Positions 36,109-43,665 of a DNA stretch of 64,000 nt are shown here, piece by piece. The translations under genes were made by a program, and so were the position numbers. The stretch spans positions 1 through 64,000 of the forward strand of contig CALRPU020000029.1 in NCBI GenBank assembly GCA_943370175.1, read 5' to 3'. This DNA is from Ideonella_A intermedia_A (GTDB lineage Bacteria; Pseudomonadota; Gammaproteobacteria; Burkholderiales; Burkholderiaceae_C). Each line of letters begins with the position of its first letter. The first letter of the stretch is position 1. Under the pieces are notes generated by a model that ran no database searches, was not told where the DNA came from, and worked only from the letters and a program-made list of their open reading frames with translations.

Positions 36109-36720
36109 TAGCGAAGGACATCAAGCCCCCTCCCCTGCCGGGCGCTCCAACCCGCTTGCTGGCCATGGCTAGGGCCGGCCTGCGTGACCCTGGCCAGACG
36201 TTGGCCAGCGTGTGGCACCAGAGCTCCTCGCGATCCAGAACGATGGCGGAGATCGATGGCTTCGCCGTTGCGGAGAGACCCATAGCAATGTAAGTCTGAG
36301 TGTTTTGGAGCCCCGCCCCTGCCTGGGAATCTTGCGTGCGCAGGGGCGAAGTCTGCTTCCGCCTGCAGCTCCGGAGTTTCTGACTCGCGCATCGTGGATC
36401 CCTTGTAGAACGCGCTGCAGACCTCGCGGCGCGTCTCCTGGGTAGTGCGCGTGAGCGCATTGATCGCCTGTTCCGCTTGTGCTGGCAGCCGATTCTGGTG
36501 GCGCGCTCCGCAGTGCGAGCGCTGAGCAAGCGTGAGGGCCTCTGCGCGGCCCTAACTTCGACGCCGCCAAAATTCAGCGATGCGGTCAGCGGGATGGAGC
36601 ACCGCTCGCGGTGGGGCCGGTGCTATCCCACTCGTTTTGACATGCCGAGGCGCTTGTGGGTGATTGGTCATGGGCCTCTCCGGCGATCAAACGTGCGGCT
36701 TAGATCGACGGTGGGGTACC

Positions 36721-36761
36721 GCACAACCTCCTCCGGCACGATTGCAAGCTAGAGGTTGTGC
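36721..36761. repeat. Perfect 10-base inverted repeat
   Basis: GCACAACCTC at 36721 faces GAGGTTGTGC at 36752 across 21 bases. No gene is recognised nearby and no T run follows. It may be a protein-binding site or the end of a lost element. Confidence 0.5.
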
Positions 36762-37077
36762 AGCGGCCACACCGCCTGGCGGGCCACCTCGTCTGTGGGG
36801 CACCGACTATCGATGTCGCTATGGAAGTTGAAGGGCGAGCCAGCGGCAGCCTTGGTCGTCGTCACTCGCTTGGTCAACGACTTGACCTCACAAGAGATGG
36901 CCCTCATGGTGAGTTGCTGCCAACCGCCTCATGGCAACGTTGACGGCGCCCGACCCCATCGCTGACTCATGAGACCGTGGAAACGACTGTTCGTGATGCC
37001 CGAACTTTGGTGCACTACACCCTACGGCCATCATGGCGGTACACCAAAAGCCGGTTGGTCCTCCAATGCCGACGCGT

Positions 37078-37095
37078 TTGTATTGCGCAATACAA
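37078..37095. repeat. 18-base perfect palindrome after parB
   Basis: TTGTATTGCGCAATACAA is self-complementary over 18 bases and lies 57 bases past the parB stop. It differs from the two palindromes inside parA and parB. It could be another partition-related site or a transcript end; the flanking T runs are only three to four bases. Confidence 0.5.
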
Positions 37096-37151
37096 AACAG
37101 AATCTGCGCGCAGGACCGCTCAATCTAAAACGGCTTGACCTGGTCGCTCGA

Positions 37152-38183
37152 CTAAGGCTTGACCAAGAAGTCTTCCACCAGTTTGACAAGAGCCTTGCGC
37201 TTGGATTCGGGTAGGGCGCCCACCTCGAAGCGCAGAAGCGCCCTACCCTTTGCATCGGATGTCAGCTTGGCGGCGACTTTGCCACCTTTGGAAATGGTCA
37301 GAGGGTTCCTTTTGCCGGCTGTCGGGGGCAACTCAGGCACGCCGATCAGCCGCGACAAGATGGCGGATGAAGTGAGATCGCCACGAGATTCGGCGATGGC
37401 CCGAGCGCGCTGCAGCGTTCCGTCAGGATCCTTCTGCAACGCGTCCCCCAACGGGGCCGCCCATCGAAACTGAATCTCCAACGGACTCCGAAATGCAGCC
37501 ACGACCTCATCAGGCAGTCGAGCGAGGGCAACACTTTTGGAGACCAGTGATACGTCTACACAAATGGCGTCAGCCAAACGGCGCAGTGAGCTGTACAGCC
37601 CTTCATCTAGAGCCCTGCGATACATCACACCCTGTTCCCAGGCGGACAGATTCTGGCGACCGCGGTTCTCGCGCTCCATTTGTTCGAAGAGACTGACGTC
37701 CGACGCATCTTCGACAACCGCCAAAACTGGCACACCCAAGTCTGCGCACGCACGGTGTCTACGGTGCCCGTAGATGAGTTCGAAGCGATGTGCATCTGAG
37801 GGTGTTGAACCGTTCAACACAGGCAAGGGACGAACCTTGATCGGCTGTACGTTCCCGCCTGCCGCGGCGATCTCTTCCTTCAGCTCGTTGAACTCCACGG
37901 TCTGGAAGGACGCCTCGTGGCGATTTGCCCATCGGGAGGCACGGATGCTGGAGGGATCGAGCTTCTGTAGTGGTGATCCCTCTTCCAGAGTTTTCACCCT
38001 GGCTCGCAGCGCTTCAGCTTCGTGTACAGCTCCTGACTGAGCCGTCAGAAAGCCCATCATCGTTCCAGGTGCAGTCTTTGGCTTTGGTGCGTCACCAGAC
38101 GGCGTGCCCTCTGCGATGGGCTTGTTCCCAACCTGCAGTCCAGGAATCAGCCCGGCCTTCTCAAACATCTTTCGAGCCATCAC
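37152..38183 (-). CDS. parB: Partition protein ParB
   Basis: The 343-residue protein has a ParB/Srx nuclease-like domain with LIYGHRRHRACADLGVP at about residues 137-153, the CTP-binding and clamp-closing motif region. It then has an HTH region (LRRLADAICVDVSLVSKSVA) and a C-terminal dimerisation part. ParB loads on parS DNA and spreads as a CTP-dependent clamp. Its start overlaps the parA stop by four bases. A parS-like palindrome lies inside this gene at 37802-37820. An alternative ATG one codon later is equally good. Confidence 0.9.
   Translation of the reverse strand: MMARKMFEKAGLIPGLQVGNKPIAEGTPSGDAPKPKTAPGTMMGFLTAQSGAVHEAEALRARVKTLEEGSPLQKLDPSSIRASRWANRHEASFQTVEFNELKEEIAAAGGNVQPIKVRPLPVLNGSTPSDAHRFELIYGHRRHRACADLGVPVLAVVEDASDVSLFEQMERENRGRQNLSAWEQGVMYRRALDEGLYSSLRRLADAICVDVSLVSKSVALARLPDEVVAAFRSPLEIQFRWAAPLGDALQKDPDGTLQRARAIAESRGDLTSSAILSRLIGVPELPPTAGKRNPLTISKGGKVAAKLTSDAKGRALLRFEVGALPESKRKALVKLVEDFLVKP
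37802..37820. promoter_or_regulatory. parS-like palindrome inside parB
   Basis: GTGTTGAACCGTTCAACAC is a perfect palindrome around a central C. The 17-base core TGTTGAAC-N-GTTCAACA recurs at 38204-38220. Two identical long palindromes within 400 bases of a parAB operon are best explained as ParB-binding sites. Confidence 0.65.
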
Positions 38184-39448
38184 TCAGCCCTCCCACTCTT
38201 GGGTGTTGAACGGTTCAACAGCGCCGGATCCCCCTCCGAGCCAGGAGATACGACAGACGCACTCTCGACCTGTCTACGCCACACAGATTGAACGGACGTC
38301 TCGATGTAGCCAACCATAAGGTCGTAGGCGTCTCGCGCCCGCTTGAACGTTCGAGCGTTGCCGTCGTACTTGGTGATGTCATAGACGGTGCCGAACTCCA
38401 CAGTCGCAGACGCCGTCACAGCCGACTTGGGGATCTCCATCGGGAGTACCGACACCCGGTTCGCGTAGGTGGTTTGGATCCACTGTTTGACGATCGCGCC
38501 GGTCGCATCCGAACTGTCGACCCGACTGAGCAGGATGTTCATGAAATCGAACTGCTTGTCTAACCCACGGTTCGTCAGCAACTGTGTCGTGAGGTCCGAA
38601 AACAGGGACCAGAACTGGGCAGCTGACGCAAAGTCCAACGTGCTCGGCGGCAGCGGCATGATGATCCCGTTACTCGCCAGCAGTGCATTGATCGTCGTGT
38701 AGGACAGGGCAGGGGGGGTGTCGATGATGATGACGTCATACTCGGCACGCACATCATCGATCCCGTAGTGAAGTACGTTCCAGAACTCGAAGCCTTCCTC
38801 CTGCGTCTGCCGAGCTGGCAACGCAAACTCCGCACCGAACAGCAGCGGAGACGCCGGGACTAGATCGATGCCATCCCAGTAAGTTGAACGAATGGCGTAT
38901 CTGATGGACGTTTCCGCACCCATCACCAGCGGCATGATCGTGTCTTGTTCTTCCACCTCGGCGTCAGGCAGGATCCCGAACAGGGTCGTTAGCGATCCCT
39001 GAGGATCCGTGTCGATGACAAGAACCCTGTGTCCCAACAACGACATGCCCTGCGCAAGCGTGATGGCGGTTGTGGTTTTGCCCACACCGCCCTTGAAGTT
39101 TGCGATGCTGATCGTCACGGCCTCCGCTCCAGAGGGCCGCAAGTTTTCCTTCCGGTACTCACGGATCCACGCTCTGACCTCCGGGAGACTGAACTGTCGT
39201 CTGTTGGCTGCCTCGTTCAACGTGCCTGGCGGAAGATCACCTCGGCCCATCCTGTGTGTCAGCGAGCCCTTTTCAATGCCAAGTAGCTGGGCGAGCTGAC
39301 TCAAGTTCCAGACAGGCGCAGCCTTGGTAGTAGTGGGCGACAACATGGCCGCACGAATCTGAGACATCATCTCGATCGAGTGGGCTGCTTGATCTGCGAT
39401 GTCCATCAGGCCGATGGGCGCAGGTGCTTTGATGCTAAGTCTTGACAT
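38180..39448 (-). CDS. parA: Partition ATPase ParA with N-terminal helix-turn-helix
   Basis: The 422-residue protein has an N-terminal DNA-binding region (WNLSQLAQLLGIEKGSLTHR, residues about 47-66) and a deviant Walker A KGGVGKTT at 119-126. DVIIIDTPPALS and LVIDTDPQGSLTT supply the other nucleotide-binding motifs. This is the large type Ia ParA form, which both moves plasmids and represses its own operon. AGGAGG lies five bases before the ATG at 39448. The gene is divergent from the origin and rep gene. Confidence 0.92.
   Translation of the reverse strand: MSRLSIKAPAPIGLMDIADQAAHSIEMMSQIRAAMLSPTTTKAAPVWNLSQLAQLLGIEKGSLTHRMGRGDLPPGTLNEAANRRQFSLPEVRAWIREYRKENLRPSGAEAVTISIANFKGGVGKTTTAITLAQGMSLLGHRVLVIDTDPQGSLTTLFGILPDAEVEEQDTIMPLVMGAETSIRYAIRSTYWDGIDLVPASPLLFGAEFALPARQTQEEGFEFWNVLHYGIDDVRAEYDVIIIDTPPALSYTTINALLASNGIIMPLPPSTLDFASAAQFWSLFSDLTTQLLTNRGLDKQFDFMNILLSRVDSSDATGAIVKQWIQTTYANRVSVLPMEIPKSAVTASATVEFGTVYDITKYDGNARTFKRARDAYDLMVGYIETSVQSVWRRQVESASVVSPGSEGDPALLNRSTPKSGRAE
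38204..38220. promoter_or_regulatory. parS-like palindrome at the parA/parB junction
   Basis: TGTTGAACGGTTCAACA, a 17-base palindrome around a central G, lies within the last codons of parA. It matches the core of the site at 37802-37820 except for the central base. Confidence 0.65.
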
Positions 39449-39679
39449 GCATTCCTCCTGCGCCGAGTCTATCGTGATCTTGACGTTTTTCTCGCTAGTC
39501 CAGCGATCAACGTAAAGTGGTCGAAAAGCTCCTAATGCAGGTCATAGCCGCGCGTCTTTTGGACTCTTTCTCCTCCCGACAAGTACCGGCACGGGTTCAA
39601 AGAGGTTCTAAGCCTTCAAGCCCTTCAATACCTTTACGCGACATTTTTCCTATACGCATCAAAGACTTAGGTCACCTTA

Positions 39680-40090
39680 TGTGAGGGGATATAGGAGCCA
39701 GTGTGAGGCCTTTTAGGCCCGGGCGTGAGTCGACATAGGCGCTCGCGTGAGGCACGGTAGGCTCCTGCATGAGTGGGTTTAGGAACCACGCGTCTGTGGA
39801 TAACTTGACCCAATGTCAGTGCAGGAAGCGCCGGTAGCGGTCCCTGGCGTGAGCAGCTTTAGGCGTCTATGCGAAGTTCGCCCCCGTCTTGGCCGGAGAG
39901 GACAGGCAGGCATCCCTACGCACGGCCGGCGCCGAAGCCCCACCGCGACTGGACCACCGCTGCAATCTCTTGATGTGAGAGTCTTTAGGTAAGACCGAAA
40001 GGCACAGGTGAGGACTTTTGGGACGCGCTAAGGTCAACTCTGTCGCGTCCGGGCCCCGAACGCTTGATCATGCGTGAGCCGTTTTGGGTG
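39680..40090 (+). repeat. Nine iteron-like direct repeats
   Basis: An 18-base unit with consensus (T/C)GTGAG, five variable bases, then TTTAGG or a variant starts at 39680, 39702, 39724, 39746, 39768, 39848, 39974, 40007 and 40073. The first five are spaced exactly 22 bases apart, which is two helical turns, so an initiator would line up on one face. The last two copies read TTTTGGG instead of TTTAGG. Rep_3 initiators bind such repeats. Confidence 0.8.
39795..39803 (-). promoter_or_regulatory. DnaA box
   Basis: TGTGGATAA is the exact complement of the consensus box TTATCCACA. It sits just after the block of five regularly spaced iterons, where host DnaA would help open the origin. Confidence 0.75.
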
Positions 40091-40100
40091 GACCGCTAGA

Positions 40101-40120
40101 CGTGAAGTTCAAGTTTCACG
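40101..40120 (+). promoter_or_regulatory. Inverted repeat before the rep gene (autoregulation operator)
   Basis: CGTGAA and TTCACG face each other across eight bases, 28 bases before the rep start. The arms resemble the GTGAG half of the iterons, the usual arrangement by which a Rep dimer represses its own promoter. Confidence 0.55.
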
Positions 40121-40147
40121 CTACGATCGCGGAATGGAGGACTTCAC

Positions 40148-41467
40148 ATGACCAGGCTTACCGCTGTGAGAACGGACAAGCTAGATAGCCCGCTCAGGAA
40201 GCCCGTCAACACTCTCGCAATTGTCCCGACGAAGTCCAGCAAGATCACCCTCCTTGGACGGAAGGCATACAACGTACTCCTCTACATCGCACAAGAGCAG
40301 GGCATCGAGCAAGAGGTCTTTCGCGCTCCCTTGCAAAGCATCCTTCGGGGGGTGGACTTCAACTCGAATGCGCGTGAGGTCGTCAAGCAGCATTTGCGGT
40401 CGATGGTCAGCACGCTAGTGGAGTGGCAGTCGCCAACGGCAGGGGAGGGCGAAGCCTGGAATGTCGCCGGCCTCGTAGCTCACGTTAAGGTCTACAAGCA
40501 AGGCGGCGAAAACTGGGTTGAATGGTCTTTCGCCCCAAACATCAAGCTTGAGCTTCTTGAGCCACAGCGCTTTGCCCGGATACGCATTGACATCATCTCC
40601 CAGCTGCGCCGGCACTCGGGCGTCGTTCTCTACGAAATCTGCTCGCGCTACCGCGATGTTGGTCTTACCGCCAGACAGGTTTGGCAGTGGTGGCGCCCTG
40701 TACTCACCGGCAGTCCAGACACTGAGGAGTCGAGCAAGCAGGAGTACCGCTTCTTCAAGCGTGACGTGCTGAAGCTTGCGATCGCTGAAGTCAATGCCGT
40801 GACTGACATCGAAGTCGAGTTGATCGAGCACAAAGCCGGTCGATTCATCAGCGAGATCCAATTCAGGGTAGCGAAGAAGGTGCAGGGCACTCTGCCGCTC
40901 AGACATCCACCTGACCCAGTGGACCTTACGCAGGTTGTGCGTGCAACCAAGGTGGGAATCCGGACCGAAGACGCAGAGGGGTTGATGCAGGCCCATGGCA
41001 ACGAAGCAATGACATCCGGACTGGATGCCCTTTACAAGCGTATCGCTAGTGAGTTCCCGGAGCCACTTCGCGACCCGTACCGATACCTTCGCGCTTTGCT
41101 CGAGTCCAGCGCAAAAATCAATGCGACGAAGTCTGAGGATGCCGTCCTCCAACCTGCGGCCAGCAATGCTGCCGCAACAGCGGTCATGGAAGGGTGGACC
41201 GCAGAGTGGGTCAGCACCCGTCGGGCGCTTGTCATCAGCGAGTTCGAGGCCCTGTCGGCTGCGAAGCAGGCTGAGTGGATAGAGCGCCTGCGCGCGCACC
41301 TCGAAGAACGCGGAGCTCACCCGTCAGTCCGAAAGCGGCTTGAGACCAGTGGGTGGAAGCACCCGATGGTGGCCGGTGAATTGATCAAGTTCTTCAAGGG
41401 CGCCGACTGGGATAGGCCGAGTCCTGAAGAACTCCTGGCGCTGGCCGCCGCTCGAGGTGGACGGTAG
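40148..41467 (+). CDS. Replication initiator, Rep_3 (RepB) family
   Basis: The 439-residue protein starts at an ATG with GGAGG upstream. Its first 270 residues show the paired winged-helix layout of Rep_3 initiators (KITLLGRKAYNVLLYIAQEQ; SGVVLYEICSRYRDVGLTAR; FFKRDVLKLAIAEVNAVTDI). The C-terminal 150 residues are helical and less conserved. It would bind the iterons directly upstream, recruit DnaA and helicase, and repress its own gene. The linked parAB operon and iterons make this the replicon's own initiator. Confidence 0.85.
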   Translation: MTRLTAVRTDKLDSPLRKPVNTLAIVPTKSSKITLLGRKAYNVLLYIAQEQGIEQEVFRAPLQSILRGVDFNSNAREVVKQHLRSMVSTLVEWQSPTAGEGEAWNVAGLVAHVKVYKQGGENWVEWSFAPNIKLELLEPQRFARIRIDIISQLRRHSGVVLYEICSRYRDVGLTARQVWQWWRPVLTGSPDTEESSKQEYRFFKRDVLKLAIAEVNAVTDIEVELIEHKAGRFISEIQFRVAKKVQGTLPLRHPPDPVDLTQVVRATKVGIRTEDAEGLMQAHGNEAMTSGLDALYKRIASEFPEPLRDPYRYLRALLESSAKINATKSEDAVLQPAASNAAATAVMEGWTAEWVSTRRALVISEFEALSAAKQAEWIERLRAHLEERGAHPSVRKRLETSGWKHPMVAGELIKFFKGADWDRPSPEELLALAAARGGR

Positions 41468-42420
41468 CCAGCGGGTAGGGGAGGGTGGCTAGTCAGGCTA
41501 GGTGGCCTGCGCCAGATACCTGGGAGCGGGATCAGCCAAGCAATCTTGACAGTGGCGACGGTGGATGCGATTAGGCAGTCAAACAGCGGTGCTCCACTGC
41601 TGCGGCTCGGCTCAGTTTCTGGCCAGTCGCATTCTTTATACCTGCCCGCTGGTAAGGTTTCCTTCACGACCTGCAGGTAGACCCAATGCATGCAAACCAG
41701 CCCCCAGCACGCCCGACTCCGCAGAAGAAGGAGAATCAATTTGTTCAATCGCTAAAGAAGCTGCTTGAAGCCTCGCCTGCCAAGAGGGCGAGCGGCGCAC
41801 CTCCGCCCGCGGACAAGGGTCATGGAGATGTCGCTGGCGACGATCAATCACGGCCATGATTGGCGGCTTGTTCTCTTGGCCAGCCCACGTTACTGCGTCC
41901 GTGCTCGCACGTTGCCGCAACTTGATCCGCGCATCGATATACAGAACTGATCTCGGTGGGGAACTGATGGCGAACGTTAGCGAAAGGATCCGAGCGGCAT
42001 CGGATGGGCTCCCATGGAGCCGCGTCAGTCGCTCACGGCAAGAACGGTACCCCCACCATCGAAGACCTCTCGGTGTCCTCAGAAGTGTTCTTATCAGGAC
42101 GTCATTTGGTGGCGAGAAACTCCCTGAGGCTCGCGACTGCGTCGCGCAGACGTGCCGCTGCTGTCCCGCACCAGTGATGGCAACAGCGCTGGTCAGCCTG
42201 ATGGGCACGCTGACCGAAACCTGATCAGGGCCGGGGTCGGAAGGCGGTCGCCTCGTACGGGGCAGGGGAGGACGCCACCTGGCCGGAGCTTGACCGGCCG
42301 TGAAGGTTTTGTTGCACTTGCTGCATTTATTGCGTTTAGGAGCTACCATGAGCCTCGGACGCAAGGCTTTCGCGACCCTCGCAGCCTCCCCATGTCCTCG
42401 CACCCTACAGAGCCCACATC
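41468..42420. other. Intergenic after the rep gene
   Basis: About 950 bases with no recognised family. One short frame at 41686-41859 is listed separately. The stretch near 42180-42240 (ending CTGACCGAAACCTGATCAGG) resembles an insertion sequence end, but I could not assign it. Confidence 0.35.
41686..41859 (+). CDS. Possible small hydrophilic protein
   Basis: A 57-residue frame begins MHANQPPARPTPQKKENQFV and has a helical QSLKKLLEASPAKR stretch, then a Pro/Gly-rich acidic tail. The ribosome binding site is weak. The composition is protein-like and hydrophilic, unlike the surrounding frames. I recognise no family, and it may not be translated. Confidence 0.3.
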   Translation: MHANQPPARPTPQKKENQFVQSLKKLLEASPAKRASGAPPPADKGHGDVAGDDQSRP

Positions 42421-42891
42421 ATGCGAACACTTGATCGAGCCCGCCAGGTCGTGCCGCCTCCCATGTCCCACCAGGACATCGAAATGGCGCGCGTTGCCCA
42501 GCGGTGCATCATGGCGTCGCTCGACCACTCGCGTGCGGCGGCCATCACGCTGATCACGGACACGGGCGAACAGCCGGCCATCGAACTCCCCCCCGCCGCC
42601 CTGAAGCTCATCGGCCAGCTGTTGGGCGCCATGAGTGAGGGCAGGCCCGTCTCGCTGGTGCCGGCGAATCAGGAGCTCACGACGGTCGAGGCGGCCAACT
42701 TCCTGAATGTCTCGCGACCCTTCGTGATCAAGGAGATCGAAGCCGGCAACCTGCCCTACCGGATGGTGGGCACGCACCGACGTGTCGCCTTCGAGGACTT
42801 GGTCAATTACGCCCGCAAGACGCGCAGCCGGCAGGAGGCCGCGCTGGAGCGCCTGGCAGAGAACTCACGCGAGCTGGGCCTGGACTACTGA
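42421..42891 (+). CDS. Excisionase-like HTH antitoxin
   Basis: The 156-residue protein has an N-terminal helical part and then ELTTVEAANFLNVSRPFVIK and YRMVGTHRRVAFEDLVNY. This is the MerR/excisionase-type winged helix found in antitoxins paired with PIN toxins. It would repress its promoter and hold the toxin inactive. The next gene begins two bases after its stop. Confidence 0.8.
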   Translation: MRTLDRARQVVPPPMSHQDIEMARVAQRCIMASLDHSRAAAITLITDTGEQPAIELPPAALKLIGQLLGAMSEGRPVSLVPANQELTTVEAANFLNVSRPFVIKEIEAGNLPYRMVGTHRRVAFEDLVNYARKTRSRQEAALERLAENSRELGLDY

Positions 42892-42892
42892 A

Positions 42893-43474
42893 GTGGCGGG
42901 TCATGTCCGATATACCGCGCTGCTCGATGCGTGCGTTCTTTACCCAGTGGCCATCGCCGACGCTCTGATGAGCCTGGCCGTGGCCGGGCTATACGCGGCA
43001 AAGTGGACCCGAAAGATCGAACAAGAGTGGATCGCCGCGCTCGAAGAACGCCGGCCCGATTTATCGGGTCGCTTTGGCGTCCGGCGCGACCAGATGCGCG
43101 AGGCGGTCCCCGACTGGGAAGTTGAAGAGGCTGCTTGGCACCCAAGCGCCGTGGGGCTGGTACTACCTGACCCTGATGATGTCCACGTGCTGGCGGCAGC
43201 CAGGGCTGGCCATGCCGATTGCATCGTCACGGCCAACCTAAAGGACTTTCCCGTGGCAGCTGTCGAGCCGTTTGGCATCGAGATCATTCATCCAGACCAG
43301 TTCATCGTTGCCCAATGGGACATCGACCCGCTTGTCGCGGTCGCCGCGTTCAAACGAATGCGCGCACGATGGAAGCGGCCAGAGGCCAGCGCGGAGGACT
43401 TTGCTGCGGCCATGGAGCGAGGAGGGCTGCCCGCTACCGCTCAGCGGCTGCGAGAAGCCATCGAGCTGATCTAG
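42893..43474 (+). CDS. PIN-domain toxin
   Basis: A GTG at 42893 opens a 193-residue frame: VRYTALLDACVLYPVAIADAL, then LPDPDDVHVLAAARAGHADC and VTANLKDFP. These carry the PIN acidic residues. The family is that of longer PIN proteins coupled to excisionase-like antitoxins. The C-terminal 50 residues (LVAVAAFKRMRARWKRP) form a helical extension. It should be an RNase released under stress or infection. Confidence 0.8.
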   Translation: MAGHVRYTALLDACVLYPVAIADALMSLAVAGLYAAKWTRKIEQEWIAALEERRPDLSGRFGVRRDQMREAVPDWEVEEAAWHPSAVGLVLPDPDDVHVLAAARAGHADCIVTANLKDFPVAAVEPFGIEIIHPDQFIVAQWDIDPLVAVAAFKRMRARWKRPEASAEDFAAAMERGGLPATAQRLREAIELI

Positions 43475-43665
43475 AAGCCCTGAGCAGGCTCAGGCGATGC
43501 GCCGCGATGGCTCGGGCCATCGCGCCTCGCCTGCCTCCCATCCGGAGCAGTAGGCTCGTGGCGATCACATAGGAGGCCTCAATCCCGCGGCGCGCTTCTC
43601 TTCTCGGTCACCGCCGCCGGCCTCAAAATCCCTCACTACCGAACCCACCCGCGAGATTCCCCGAA

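Larger units (their letters stand above)
36023..37077. other. Long stretch without a recognised gene
   Basis: About 1 kb between the toxin-antitoxin block and parB. Open frames are present on both strands, but none shows a motif or a ribosome binding site that I trust. Two strong inverted repeats are listed separately. Its position next to the partition genes makes it a plausible place for plasmid maintenance sites. Confidence 0.4.
39449..40147. other. Origin of replication region
   Basis: The 700 bases between the divergent parA and rep genes contain nine iteron-like repeats, a DnaA box and an inverted repeat at the rep promoter. The first 230 bases (39449-39679) have none of these and should hold the parA promoter. 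The layout is that of an iteron-controlled theta-replicating plasmid or chromid. Confidence 0.8.

Noticed and set aside
39680..40090. Regular repeats considered as a CRISPR array
   Set aside because: The units are 18 bases with only about 4 bases between the first five, and the spacing then becomes irregular. They lie beside a DnaA box and a rep gene, so they are iterons.
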